This document shows positions 1 to 11,640 of a stretch of DNA of 64,000 nucleotides, piece by piece. Position 1 is the first letter of the stretch. Every line of letters starts with the position of its first letter. The notes beneath the pieces were generated by a model that was not told the origin of the DNA, searched no databases, and saw nothing but the letters and a program-made list of their open reading frames with translations. The DNA comes from Oxytricha trifallax (lineage: Eukaryota; Ciliophora; Spirotrichea; Sporadotrichida; Oxytrichidae), in the NCBI GenBank assembly GCA_000711775.1, contig ARYC01000288.1, forward strand, positions 1 to 64,000. Reading direction: 5' to 3'. Position numbers and translations under genes: made by a program.

Positions 1-2
1 CA

Positions 3-191
3 AAGGTTCACAGAGAGAGAAAGTCTTAGACTATTCATGAAGTGAGCAAGAGACTTTATAAAGATTTTAAAACGCCAGATGAAATGAACATAGATGCAAG
101 AGCTGGCACAAAGAGAAGAAATATGGGCCCAAGCAAGCCATAAGAAGAGGAGAAGAAAGAGAAACCAAATCCCTTTCTGGGTTAATTTAAT
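3..191 (+). CDS. TBE 22-kDa-type basic ORF, C-terminal part
   Basis: Reading from base 3 gives a lysine/glutamate-rich tail (KDFKTPDEMNIDARAGTKRR, then EEEKKEK). The same tail in diverged form is encoded on the minus strand of the second TBE near 21600-21700, in the same convergent position relative to its transposase. Function unknown in the family. The 5' part is outside the window. With TGA as the only stop the frame stays formally open to 489-491, where it would overlap the transposase; protein-like composition fades near 190, so the true end is uncertain. Confidence 0.55.
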
Positions 192-203
192 ATGAGAACT
201 TAT

Positions 204-1202
204 TCATTCATTTAAATCTAAAACTTATTTATAAACATTCATTCTTCCCTCTCTCGCACAAACTGTTGTCTTATCTATGCTTACTCTCTTGCAGCTACTC
301 TGAATCAAGTCTACTGTATCTATAGGCAAGTCATGCATTAGGTGATATAGCAGCAGTTTCATGTAGTGAGTCTTTATTTAACCCCAGTAGAATTCAATTC
401 CATTAAATTAAGGGCTGTAAGGAACATTGAATACAGGAGTAATGTTTAACTCTTCATAAGCTTTCCTAGACTCCTTAGTCTTATGAACTGAGAGGTTGTC
501 AACAAACAGGATGATCTCTTAATCATTGTATTTATCTCTCAGCTTATGTAGGAACTCTATGTACTACTCTCGCTTAATAGAGCGAGGATGAATAACATAA
601 CTTTCTAAGCCAGAGTCTTCACTAATACCTGCTAAAATTGCATGGGTTACAACCTTTACTTTCTAATCGTAGACTTCTATATTATCATACTTCTTATACC
701 AAGACTTATTAATAAAGGTGTTGAAGGTAAACACAGCTTCATCAGCGTGTATGAACTTGATGTTATTAGTAATAGCTCTCTGCATTTAATCATATATATA
801 GTTTAAATTATTACTATAAAATGAAACTGTAAAATCAATCACTCTCTTCACTCTGTTGACAGTCTTGAAAGTAATACCATTTCTTCTATAAATATTGGCT
901 ATAGTCTAAGGAGAGATACGCATGTCAGGAAACCTGCGATGAAACATTACAGCTCGCTAGTCTAATGGAAAGTGTGCCCAATACTTCAAAGTCTTCGAAT
1001 CGCAGAGGAAGTCAATATGAGCCTGAGAGAACTTTTATTTTCTTGCAGGATGCGTTCAAGAACCAGAGTTATAATGCTAAACAGCTAGCAAGCAATGATA
1101 CCTAACAGTTGAGGCACTCTTGCGTAATAACTTTGCTATAGAAGCATAATTTAGTACATGTTTGGCTAAGTCTATATTAATACTCGTACCATACCTAAGC
1201 AT
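204..1202 (-). CDS. TBE transposase (Tc1/mariner-like DD34E), with one in-frame TGA
   Basis: Cut-and-paste transposase; TBE transposases are known to take part in genome rearrangement in Oxytricha. Read with TAA/TAG as Gln, the frame runs from ATG at 1202-1200 to TGA at 206-204, about 332 codons (family about 350). An HTH-like segment (RISPQTIANIYRRNGITFKT) precedes the catalytic core. Catalytic residues: D in FIHADEAVFTF (codon 741-743), D in ILFVDNLSVHK (498-500) and E in NGIEFYW (393-395), with 34 residues between the last two. A TGA at 1058-1056 interrupts the N-terminal third, perhaps a decayed Trp codon, so this copy may be inactive. It converges on the basic ORF at its 3' side. Confidence 0.85.
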
Positions 1203-1292
1203 AAGGAGTAAATCTAAATATTACTCATCATAAATAGACCCTAAATTTCGCTAATTTCTATTTCTCATTTTGCAATTTGACCTAATTTATCT

Positions 1293-1370
1293 ACTAACCC
1301 CAATAAGACCCCAACTATACCCTACAAATCAAAGCACTTATAAACCTCACTAAGGGGTTTTGGGGTTTTG
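1293..1370. repeat. TBE terminal inverted repeat
   Basis: The outer bases are C4A4-type telomeric sequence; the following stretch (AAGTGCTTTGATTTGTAGGG on the minus strand) recurs at both ends of the second TBE at 20468 and 23645 with a few changes. The roughly 78-bp length is the family value, not measured here. Confidence 0.75.
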
Positions 1371-1373
1371 AAT

Positions 1374-2520
1374 GAGAATTATCAGTTTGAATTTATTTAA
1401 ACTAAGTTGATGGCAGTTTACTTAAATTTATTGGGATGGCTAGGAGTCTAGTATTTAGAAGGTTCTTTTAAGATTTTACTAATATTAATCATTATTATAA
1501 GCTCGTATTATTGAATCAGAATGACTGTCTTAGTTTTTGACGGTGTTTTGCTCTGTAAAACTTTTATTCATCTTTTGAGTGTATTATTATTTGTTTTTAA
1601 TTATCTTGTTTTAAGTGGAGATTGCCATAACTTGACTTATATAAATCTCACAGACATAATAATAAAAATATGTGATAACTAAAGCCAAAAGGTCAATTTT
1701 CATTGGTCGGTTCATGATTTTAGCCAAAAATACTCACTTTACAATAAGCTTATGCAGGATTTTTATTTTAGATCTTGACCTATCTCTCATAAGACCGCCA
1801 ATCATCTCAGAAGAAAGGTAGGTTGGTGAATATTTGCAGAGTTATCAAAATTTGAGATATGTCATTTAGTGAACTTTTTTTCCTTCATTTACCCAATTTT
1901 TCTGAGGTCTGACAGATTTCATGATAAAAGTTCTGAAATTTAAATATCCTCGAAGTTTGACTAGATGATGTATAAATATACAGCAATCAATGTCCCTCAG
2001 CTCTCGTTTTCATTTTACTATTAAAAAGCAAGATAAATAACAAAACCATTATATCTATTCATAGCTTAATAGCTTAACTATTATAGCGATATTTAGAATA
2101 TTTATTGTCAGGGTTTTATATTATTAACGTCTCTATTTTAATTTAATTAAATGCTATAAAACTCCAGCTCTGTCAAACTTTATCAAATCTTAGACTAATC
2201 TTACATTTCATTTATCATTAATTTGATAAATTGAGCTTATAAGGCAATTGATATTGTAATAGGGGAATAGCGAAAAAAATAATATGATGTCAATGAATAA
2301 TTAGGAGTAAATAAGTGCTTATCAATTACTTAAATTTTTGAGTACTTGCACCATTTAAACGATTAGCCTTCTATTTGAAGCAAAGAAAAGTCTTCAATAT
2401 TGAAGGTTAATCATTTTTTGCAATTGCTAATTAGCTAGACTTCATTATCAAATAATAGCTCATATTATGAGAAAATACTGTACATAATGTTTTTCATCTA
2501 TATATTAAAATTTTATAATT
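1374..2520. other. AT-rich spacer, no gene recognised
   Basis: Lies between the TBE end and the 3' end of the eIF2A gene. No reading frame with protein-like composition was seen on either strand. It probably holds germline-limited DNA plus the 3' flank of the eIF2A somatic chromosome. Confidence 0.5.
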
Positions 2521-4428
2521 TCATTGGTCTTCTTGCTATTGCTGTTAATCTTACTGATTCCCTTCGCAAACTACAATCTTCTACTTCTTCTTGGCTCTTC
2601 TCTTTGCGTGCTTGCTCAGCTTTTGTTCTTCAATTGCAAAGTCATTTTCCATTTAGGAAGAGAGCTATTGAACTTGTTCATAAGGCTCTTTGCTTCCGAA
2701 ATTTTTGCGCCAAGCTTCTCTTGCTACTGGGGAATCTTAGGAGGGATTATAGGTGTCGTTTTTGCTATTTGCTATAAAATCTGCATGTTGTTGAGCTTAC
2801 TCGTTCATCAAGTTCTTATACTAAGCTTTGTCTACTTATTTAGGACCCTTCTCGTTTGTTTTTGACATTTCTTGTCTCATTATCTAGGAGAATACACTGC
2901 TTCCGCCTGGTTAACCCCAAAGTCTCTTAGGTTTGGCATCTTCTTTCTTGATTTCTTTGATTTTTCCTAAAGTTGCTAGATTTGGTTTTTACAAAACTCC
3001 TTGTTCAAATGGCTACCAATATACTTCATTCAGTTCATCTTTTTTGAAGTCTAGTGAATGCACTTGCTATCCGTTAGCTAGGAATATTTTCACTTCATTG
3101 TCAACTTTGACTCTCTCATAGAGTACAGCTGTCATGAAATGAATACCATTTGGTGCCCATTCGATACCTACTGCACAATAGGATTTTGTTTGACCATATT
3201 CTGCATGTCTGTCCAAGTTCCAAATATCAATTTCTCCTTTCAAATTACCAAAACCTCCAATAATGGCTGCGTTAGAAAATGGATCAATTCTGATTGTGTT
3301 TCTGTATCTCTTTCCAAACTCAAACTTTGGGTTACTTAATTTGTCATAAAGAGTGGCAACTGCTGGTTGAGTTCCAGAAATCACAATAAAATAGTCTCCT
3401 AAAGCAGACCATTTTACATCATGAATCATCCCATCAAATACTGGTACGAAAACTCTAGCTTTTCCTCCAACTAACTGCACGTATTGTAAGCAATGCTCAC
3501 CATAATAACTTTTACCTGTTGAATCAACGTAGTTTTATGACCAGATAAGGACTGCTTCTCCTGTAGGTGATGATTTTACATGAATTTCCTAAGCTTTGCT
3601 GCATTGAACTGCAAACTTAGGCTTATTTATAGCTGAGTTCAAATCGAAGAAATATACATTTCCTCCTACCTCATTAATATTCTCGCTAAGGCCCTCAGAG
3701 TTTTACCATGCTATCATGAAATGTGGTTTTGTTTATCCATTTCCACTATCCTTTTACATTGGAATGAAATCTACTCCATCAAACCAGTAAGGTTTCTTTT
3801 CTCCTTACTTTCCTAGAGTTGAAGCATTAGCTGTGATTGTAGCTCTAGGGTTTTAAAAGTTTCCATCCTCAAATAAGTCAATCGTAGTTTTGGATGATAG
3901 TCTGGCACAGTACTTTTCATCTAAAGAGAACTTTATGCTTTTTGGGCCCTCTTTTGATTATTTTTTCCATTCAAACATGGCTGACTCTGTGCCAGATCCA
4001 GTATGCCATAAAATCAAATTATTCTTTCCTGGACTGTACTTTTCACAAGTTATTAGATAGGTGTCCCTAGGTGAGATCGAAATTGCGGTCACTCCGTAGT
4101 GATCAATAAATCTTGACTCTCTTCCAGTTCTAGTATCCACGAAATGTATACCCATCTAATCCACAATCACGGCAAAGTGACCCTTATGCGGCGCAAACCT
4201 GCCTGTGATTGAGGTGGCATACTATGGGAAGTTTTTGTCAAGAGCTAATTATGACTCGGTAGGAGTTGACCCAGGTGTCATTTTGAAGAACTGAGCGCCC
4301 TTACTTGAAAGAATCAAGAGTCTCTACTCACCTTAGTAGTTTACTGAAACTTTCGACTCTTCTTAATAGGTCTATTGCTGCTGTGGTTATTGCATTCCAA
4401 ATGCTGCGTAAATGCTTCCTCCCTCCAT
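2521..4428 (-). CDS. EIF2A: Eukaryotic translation initiation factor 2A (eIF2A), complete, no interruption
   Basis: Cytosolic WD-repeat protein that can deliver initiator tRNA to the 40S subunit independently of eIF2. The frame is continuous from ATG (4428-4426) to TGA (2523-2521), 635 codons including many TAA/TAG read as Gln; human eIF2A is about 585 residues. The N-terminal half holds beta-propeller repeats (GVTAISISPRDTYLITCEKY, NNLILWHTGSGTESAMFEWK). The family signature follows in the middle (GGFGNLKGEIDIWNLDRHAE, then GIEWAPNGIHFMTA) and the VYWQPFEQGVL motif marks the end of the propeller. The tail is charged and Gln-rich (KHAKRRAKKKQK, DQQQQQED), as expected for the RNA/ribosome-binding C-terminus. 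Unlike its neighbours it has no visible IES. Upstream in-frame codons are open, so a slightly longer N-terminus is possible. Confidence 0.92.
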
Positions 4429-5195
4429 TTAAGGCCCTATTATATACACCTATAAAATTATAATAGTTTCTTTAAATTTCCTAGGTTAGCTTAATTTTGA
4501 CCTAAAATGCCAGAATTTCGATTCTCAAATATTGGGGAATTGCTTTTCATAAATTTCTATTATATTTTAACAAATAATTGATAAATAGAAATTTAACTCA
4601 TTCACACTCAGTCCATCAAATGAGACCAATTGTCTAGTAACTCTTCCAATCCAAAATTTGCACTGATGACTAATATTGATGCAGTTGAACTTATGAACAC
4701 TGATTCAATGAACCACATTTCAAATTAAAGCATTAGCAATAAATAATAAATCAACAAAGTAATTGAGGTAGATAGCAATATCTATCTCTCAAAGTAAGGT
4801 TTAAGAGTGTATTAAAATCAAACTAAGTAATTAATTCATGCTTAAAATTTCAACAAAAAATGTGTTTATTCGTTTGTCTTCTATACTTCTATACCAACTT
4901 TTTATTTCTCTAAAAAACCTCTTCGTTTTAGGAGACTTTATATATTGCTTTAAATTTAATCTAATTCTATAAACTTACTCATATTAAAAACCTATTTATC
5001 TTAAACATCATTTTTATTCAAGTTGAGAGTATTGATTGATTATATCTTCGTCTTTAATCTATAAATATGCATAATAATTGCCCAGCTTAAAGTATAATAG
5101 AACATTAGTTTATTAGTTAGTTAGTTTTTAGCATTGATTTCAATTCTGGAGATACTAAATCAAAACATTTTAATAATTCAAACATATAAAATATC
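4429..5195. other. AT-rich spacer upstream of eIF2A
   Basis: Presumed 5' flank and promoter of eIF2A followed by germline filler. It includes a short TTAG-type run near 5108-5130. No coding segment or defined regulatory motif was identified. Confidence 0.45.
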
Positions 5196-5519
5196 ATGAA
5201 CTATGTTTCAAACCAATTTGTCAGCATGGATGTTTACATCATCCCCAATGCCGTCGAGAGCGAAAACTTCCATATTTTAATAGAACACTAAACTTTGCAG
5301 AAATCTAAGTCAAACCCAACATCTTTTTCAATGGTCTTTGAAAGAAGTTAAACAGAAAAACATATAAATTATAAAGATTCTATTAATTATCAAGATAAAA
5401 ATAAAAATTATCAAAGTTAACATAAGCTTCAATAATAATAGTCAAATTTAATTCATTTCATCTCACTCTTATCACTTAGTTTTCTTCATTTTCTTGTTGC
5501 TGGTGGCCACAGCATCTGA
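5196..5519 (+). CDS. Possible short coding segment, unrecognised
   Basis: An ATG at 5196 opens a 107-codon frame (TAA/TAG as Gln) ending in TGA at 5517-5519. Only the first ~30 codons (VSMDVYIIPNAVESENFHIL) have MDS-like base composition. The distal part turns Gln/Lys-rich and then runs antisense to the end of the next gene. The complementary strand also reads plausibly here (MEVFALDGIGDDVNIHADKL then TGA), so the strand is not settled. It may be one MDS of a gene whose other parts are elsewhere. Confidence 0.25.
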
Positions 5520-7392
5520 TTAATATATCAAATTAATTCTTATAAAAATTATAAACCCTACTCTATAATTTGAATCACTGAAATCATAGTATACATCAAA
5601 TTAATCATTTTTATAAAAATAATCTATATATTATCTGATTTGTTTCTTGCAGACTACTTTGTGATTTATTTGTCAACACTCTTCTCATCATTCTCCTTGC
5701 CTCTACCAGCTCTTCTTCTCTTCTGTCCAATCATACCCTTCATCTCCTCAATTTCTTGTTTCTATTTGGCAATCTCCTCTTGAGAAGGTTATTCCTCCTC
5801 ATCGTCATTGTCAGAGTCAGTCTCATCTTTCTGCTCTTCTTATTCCTTGTTTCTAGTGGTTGAGGTGTCAATGAGAGTCTGATCCTAGTTGTTGCTTGGA
5901 ATTGCTGTGATGTTGTGGTTTGTGAGTGAGAGGTTCATTGTCACATCTGCGCTGGGTTAACCAGTTTATTTGTTAGTCAAGGTACTGCTATCATTAATTT
6001 TACTTTAGATATATATTTATATATGGTGAGATAGGGCATATAAATGTGGTCTATGAGTAACTTTTGTATGTAAATATTTGTTAAAATCAAGTGATATAGC
6101 GTTTTTTCCTGTTTTCTTCTTCTACCCAGCATCACCGATGGCTTGTTTAGCAGCCTAAAAATATCATAAATAATCTCGCATTTGTTAATAATTTAAGTTA
6201 GAAGCTGCCTTCTTGGGATGAATTTTCTCAGCGACAAGGGAGATGATTGTCTGAATGACCTCCATTTCGTCATGAGTGATGCTCATGGCCTCTCTATTGC
6301 TGTTTATATAGGTCTTCAAGCCATTCAAAGTGCCGTCTTGTTGCTTAAGCTAAAGGAAGTTCTTGTGCATCAAATAGCGAAGTGTCAATAATAGTGGTAG
6401 AATAGATTAAATTATTATAAGAACCATATTCACTTGGGTTTCAAGAAATCTTGCCTAAATAGAGATGAGACACTGAAATAAAATATAAATAGTGGCAAGT
6501 TGTTAGGCTTATCTTGGAGGGACAACCTGATAATACCTTCCATTAACTTGAAGTAAGCCATTTCATCTTGTTACTTGCTTAATCCATTGCCATGTGCCTA
6601 CATTTATTTAAAAGACTTGAACTCCCAATTAAATTGGCCTAAAACAAACTCTAAGGTACTTTCCTAGAATTTGATCATTAATGACATATTTTTATAAACA
6701 TAGTGGAGGTGTTTTTATCACTCTACTTGGCATTGTTAATGATTAACAACATTATGGAATTCTGGAAATTCTTAAGGAATTACTGAATAAAAGCTAATTT
6801 TTAGTATGTTTCAAGTTTAACAGGTGTTTTCAAGTCATCTAAGCCGAATGTTTGGCGTTCTCTCTCGAGGTCTCCAGGGATCAAAGAAGGGTGATCTGAG
6901 CTTAATTTGTAGATTTTAGTGTCTGAAGAGGTGTAGATTTATTTAATAATTTGAATATAATCATAAATATACAATGAATTAATTCATAAAATATGAAAAA
7001 TATAATAAAAATATAAGAAAACTAAATTTAAATTGATATTAGATTGAGTGAATGACCTTGAGAATGAACTGATAGAATATGCTCTTTTTGTTGTCGAACA
7101 GTCTGTCTCTCTGCTTGTATTACATAAATCTAGAAAATTTAATAGTAATTATATTCTACGATATTTAAATGTTTTTTGAATTTCTCCAATAACTGTTGTA
7201 GAGTTTTCTGATGCATTGAGCAACCACTGGATCTTTGGAAACGCCGAAATTAATGAGGAATTCTACTCCAGTCTCTGAGAGTAGGGATTGGAAATCACGA
7301 GCGAACAACGAATATAGGATTTGAAATTGAGTCTAGGTGAAGGATTCATTGCATTTCAAGCGATCGCTTACACTCTGGATAGTATCAATAAT
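5472..7392 (-). CDS. Unrecognised protein gene in several MDS-like pieces, collinear
   Basis: I do not recognise the product. Reading on the minus strand in order: 7390-7195 (QILYSLFARDFQSLLSETGV, then FLINFGVSKDPVVAQCIRKL); 7130-7040 (QRDRLFDNKKSIFYQFILKV); 6950-6790 (HPSLIPGDLERERQTFGLDD); 6715-6520 (KNMSLMIKFQESTLEFVLGQ); 6425-6205 (LLLTLRYLMHKNFLQLKQQD, then MEVIQTIISLVAEKIHPKKA); 6160-6115; 5995-5650 with an acidic/basic tail (DSDNDDEEEQ, GQKRRRAGRG); 5527-5472 ending KKMKKTK and TGA (5474-5472). AT-rich gaps of 40-120 bp between pieces look like short IESs or introns. The helical, HEAT-like body with a charged tail suggests a nuclear scaffold or transport protein, but this is only an impression. 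The start codon was not found. Confidence 0.6.
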
Positions 7393-7690
7393 AATATATA
7401 ATTAAATTTAATAATAATTTAGTAATATTTAATTTCAATGTTTATTTTCTATAAGTTTAATCAATTTAATAACTTTATTGATAAAGATATAGTAATTTAT
7501 ATTAGTATTTACTTTTTGGAACTTAGTTCATTTACAAACCTATAAAACTTATAATTAGTAATTATTTTTGAATTTGATTAAACATTATTATTTTATTAAC
7601 ATTACCAAAATTAATATTAATAAAAAAATAAACCTTAACAAACTAAAGCAGCAATAGAAACTAAATTATAAATTAAATGTGTTTATATTC
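7393..7690. other. AT-rich gap between two coding clusters
   Basis: Over 80% A+T by eye with no protein-like frame. It separates the minus-strand unknown gene from the plus-strand C-terminal TRRAP pieces. Confidence 0.5.
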
Positions 7691-7696
7691 TTCCAC

Positions 7697-9130
7697 AGAA
7701 TCTTCTACACAGTGGACGACTTATTCATCTTTAAGAAGCAGTTCACCACTTACCTAGGTGTCAACTCCTTCTTCTCCTACATTTTCACCCAGGCAGAGTA
7801 CGCTACACTCAGATCAAATAAATATATATAATATACTCAGTTATTAACTGAATAATCGAACCACGAAAATTAAAAATAATGTAAGAAAATAATAAATACA
7901 CTCAACCAGATATCTTTCTGCAAAACAAGCGGCAGATTGATGTTTAATGATAATAAACTGAGTGAATTCCTGAAGTTTATGAAGTTGCATTACAATCAGA
8001 TCGTCAGTAGCAAGCAGCAAATGGGTGGCTCTGAGATTTCAAAAATATTCATATCGGAGACATCATATTTCATGTATTGTCTACTTTGTGATTATTATAA
8101 ATTAAGCTATAATGGTTTTTATTCTTTTTAAAGAGATTGACATGGATTTCTTTGATTAATTCGAAAAGCAAGAAATGCAAAAGTAGAGCAATAAATAGAT
8201 TAATAATAACTAATGAACTTATAATATTTCTTAATAATTGAGCAGCTACTTACCATTCAGATTGACAAATAACATCGTGGATTTCATTGGTAAAATAGGT
8301 CTGCACGGGCTCTTCGCTGGTTCAATGACAGCCTGCTCCCTGGCACTCAGCAAACACCACGACAAATTCCTACCGCTAATCTACATAATATGGTATTAAT
8401 TTCTAGAACTATTTATTTGTGTACAAATGATTGTGAAATAGAGTTTTTACATAATGTACTTGGATGAGTTCAATGGGCAGAAGGAGGGCATGATCCACTT
8501 CATAAACACCTGCACAGACTACTTGAGGTTCAAGATCACCAGTCTATCGCAAAACAAGAAAGTCATACAATACGGCTAGTAACCACAACCGAGATAACCA
8601 TCCAATATGAATGTCAGTGGTCATATTTAAATTATGGTTAATTTTAGTTTAATATATATATATATATATGATTAATTTTGTTTTATTTCATGGTCAAAAT
8701 GAAGATGGACAGCAATAGCAAAACAATGAAGTGGATGGAAGTGTGTTTGCTGACTCAGTTTATATATTAAAATAGTATATAAATGCTGACTAAACAAACA
8801 TGATGAATCAATAGCCAGCACAGTAAATGCCTTAAGAGGAAGTTAAAGACGACTGGAATGACACTATTCCAATCGGATAGTATGAAGTCCCCAAAGCCTA
8901 CCTCAAATTTGAAATTGAGAAACCCAATATTACAATATAAGATTGAAATGTATCTCTCTCTATGTTTATTAGTTAGTACTTACTTAATTTAAATTTATTA
9001 TTTGAAATTATCACATTTATTCAATATCTTTGAGGAATTTAATAAGAAAGTGTTCGATTTGATGGACATCGCTATGGACGACAAGAGACTCAGCCAAGTC
9101 ACTATGACTCACTGGAACGCCTGGTTCTGA
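7697..9130 (+). CDS. TRA1: TRRAP/Tra1-like protein: end of pseudokinase domain and FATC (C-terminus), several MDS pieces
   Basis: TRRAP/Tra1 is a ~3800-residue PIKK-family pseudokinase that serves as activator-binding scaffold of SAGA and NuA4/TIP60. Pieces in order: 7697-7830 (DLFIFKKQFTTYLGVNSFFS, matching the 'TFRxxFTxQLAL' segment); 7893-8040 (FCKTSGRLMFNDNK); 8125-8220; 8243-8395 (LPFRLTNNIVDFIGKIGLHG, the conserved 'VPFRLTPNI' block, then LFAGSMTACSLAL); 8455-8600 and 8700-8760 with a Gln-rich linker; 8790-8940 (DDWNDTIPIGQYEVPKAYLK); 9010-9130 FATC ending KRLSQVTMTHWNAWF and TGA (9128-9130). The terminal aromatic W-x-x-W-F is typical of FATC. Gaps are short and AT-rich. The N-lobe of the kinase domain is not in this cluster. 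This is the only copy of the C-terminus in the window. Confidence 0.85.
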
Positions 9131-9541
9131 GCTGCTCAGTCATGAGTTTCAATAACTCCCGCAAGAAATTATTTTAATTTAATTAGTAAGCAATTATATA
9201 TAAAACATTGCCTCATGATGCAAATGTATTGAATTTTTTATTAAATTTATTTCATTAAATTATTCAAGAATTTCTTCAAAAATATCATATCATAGTGTAA
9301 AATACCTCAAAAATACGTCAATTTAGGAATTAAGCGAAATGATTGGTTAAAGAAGACAAGGGTAATTATTGCCGAATATTTATAAAGTTGTTGATCATAA
9401 TATTATAATATTTATTAACTTTTTATTAAATTATTATTGTCAAATTACAATCGAATATCTTTGTTTATCAGATTTACTCTATACTTATAATAAATTATAT
9501 TGATATTTCAAATAAAATATTGCATTTGGATAATAATAAAG
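9131..9541. other. Spacer between the TRRAP C-terminal and N-terminal pieces
   Basis: AT-rich and non-coding. It joins the stop codon of the protein (9130) to its start codon (9542), so the two ends of one somatic gene meet here head to tail. Confidence 0.55.
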
Positions 9542-11640
9542 ATGAACACAGGTATAAATATACCAAGCATGGATGATAGCCAGAGAGTTTAGACTTTGCT
9601 TCAGTAATTACGCACTATTAAAAACAGTATGTGCTCCCTAATTTGTGTAAAACGTTTAATTTTTAGATGAACCCGAATACTTGAGACTTCTTCACGAGGT
9701 CATAAAAAAATCTAAGTGATTATATAGGTTAAAGTAAAAGATTAGACATATGATGACTTTGAATGAAGGGTTTTGGGGGTTTTAAATCTACAATGAGTTT
9801 CAAACTATATAATGTGTCATAGAATATATGGAATATTTGCAACAACCGATGAACCAGTAAGCGACTCTGACCAACTTCCAGAGCATCATAATTCCCGAGA
9901 TTGTCAACATTATGAACGAAAAAGAGCCCACAATGGTCGACAATATCCGTCACAAGATCAGAAGGTACTCCCTAGAGATACTACTCATAGTTCCCTTCCC
10001 TGACTAGAGAGAGAACATACCTTGTGAAGAGATTATCAAACTGTAAGTCACTTTAGATTCTCGTTGCATTGAGAGTTTTATGTCAATGACCATAACTTTA
10101 CCCGACATTATAATAAAATAATTGGGAATTTATAATAGCTTAATTTTGTTATATAGGATCATTGATGTTTTGCTAAACGACAATCAAAGATGAGTTCATA
10201 TGTTCATATAATATATGTCTATGTTTTGAATTTTATTGAATGAAGAAAACGCGGAACTAGCAATTAAAATCTTACTAGAAATACTTAAGTTCTACAAGAC
10301 AAACTGGGATGCTCTCGTAAGTATCTTATCTAACCTTAATACAAGCTGTGATTTATCAAACTTTTGATAAGTTTACAAATAATCTTGATTTTTTACCTTT
10401 CCCTTGTTCTACGACAACATTCCTAAACATTTTTATAGGAAAACTACTACATACAGTTCATTCAATACTGCACCCAATTATTCCAAAATCTGCCATCGAA
10501 GCTGTAGGAAATCAAGCAAGTAGACGATTCAGGAGCACTAATTTTCTAAAAATTATAAAAAACGCTTTTTTGAGTTCTCACTCCTTCAACCAAGTATAAG
10601 GTCTATTAAATATATATCCTTGGTCACTCACTACTTAATAATGCTGAACTAAATCTTCGACCAAAAACTTAAACCCTACATCCTACAGCTCTTAGACGTG
10701 ATCTTCCCAGCTCTCCGTCAGTTCCCAGACAAGATACTGCCCGAGGTCAAGAACATGTCGATATACATGGAGTTCTTGGACATCCTCAAGAACATTCTCT
10801 CGTTCTTTACATTCATTTTCAAGAAGTCCTACACGGAGGAGATTCTTGACAATCTCGACACAATTATCGGCTTACAGTTCAAGATACTTAAGAACACGCC
10901 GCAGCATGGCCAGTGGATCAGAAAAGACATCCTGCACATGATCAAGTATGAGATACAAGAGACTACTGATTTTGAGAAGTTAAGAAAAGTATTAAGGGCG
11001 CGAACACTTGTACAAGAAAAGTGTAAAAATACGATTAAGTAAGTTTCTTGACTAATAATTAGACCTTATACAATCTTTGGCAAAGGTAAACTTACCAAAG
11101 AGCTGTAGTACTATGGATAAAAAAGTTATTTATTAATTATAAAACAACATTTTTAGCATTTTAGCATTGATTATTTTATTTATGGTCGCTCATTGATAGT
11201 GACTTACATCTCCCAGTTTAGGGACCCAATAGTAAAATCTTAATCATTCGCATATTTATTCCATCTACACAATCTAATTATTATAATTCTTGATCCTTCC
11301 ATAAGCTTCGTGATGCGAAGCACCTACATCTTCCTTCTATTCCTTATTTCTTTTTAAATCTTTCTACTCCAAGTGTTTGAATAATTCAATATCAACCCTC
11401 ACTGCGAGCTGCAGCTTGAGATACTGGAAGCTCTGGTTATGATGATGAAAGAACTAAACTCTTGTATAAAAATCGCAAATTCAGATAAAATCAGTTTCAA
11501 AGAGCAAGTTATCTCATTGAGAAAGAGTAGCAAGAAGTGGATGAACGATATAGAGCAGAGAGACATCAACTTCAAGGAGTTATTTCTCTAGGATGACTAT
11601 TAATTCTATGAGGTTGACAAGAAATATAATTAGAAAAATA
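9542..11640 (+). CDS. TRA1: TRRAP/Tra1-like protein: N-terminus and first HEAT repeats, several MDS pieces
   Basis: ATG at 9542 begins MNTGINIPSMDDSQRVQTLL. Further pieces in order: 9667-9717 (PEYLRLLHEV); 9745-10040 (GFWGFQIYNEFQTI, then IRRYSLEILLIVPFPDQREN, matching the first conserved TRRAP HEAT helices); 10156-10195 (IIDVLLNDNQ); 10243-10320 (ENAELAIKILLEILKFYKTN); 10438-10600; 10655-11042 (LLDVIFPALRQFPDKILPEV, then QHGQWIRKDILHMIKYEIQE); about 11200-11640 (CELQLEILEALVMMMKELNS, then KKWMNDIEQRDINFKEL). The segment stops at an AT-rich boundary after EVDKKYN. Short gaps between pieces look like small conventional IESs. The next residues of the protein are best represented at 60.39 kb. 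Diverged copies of the part from 10.7 kb on exist at 45.64-45.9 kb (-) and 59.68-60.4 kb (+). Confidence 0.82.

Larger units (their letters stand above)
1..1370. mobile_element. TBE (telomere-bearing element) transposon, right part; continues left of the window
   Basis: The element ends at 1370 in a telomere-like tract; read inward from the end it is CAAAACCCCAAAACCCC, the hallmark of TBE terminal repeats. An AAT directly follows (1371-1373), matching the ANT target preference of TBEs. Inside lie a DD34E transposase on the minus strand and the end of a basic ORF converging on it from the plus strand, the same order as in the second element at 20468-23645. The other terminus is outside the window, so length and target duplication cannot be verified. 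Confidence 0.88.

Noticed and set aside
940..1010. tRNA-like stretch (GCTCGCTAGTCTAATGG ... TTCGAATC)
   Set aside because: No cloverleaf could be drawn, and the region is coding for the TBE transposase on the minus strand.
2487..2865. Overlapping hydrophobic plus-strand frames
   Set aside because: Antisense to the charged, Gln-rich C-terminus of eIF2A, which explains the apparent hydrophobicity.
9766..9785. AAGGGTTTTGGGGGTTTTAA, resembling G4T4 telomere or a TBE end
   Set aside because: It lies inside an N-terminal TRRAP piece and reads in frame as EGFWGFQ; no TBE repeat or target duplication follows.
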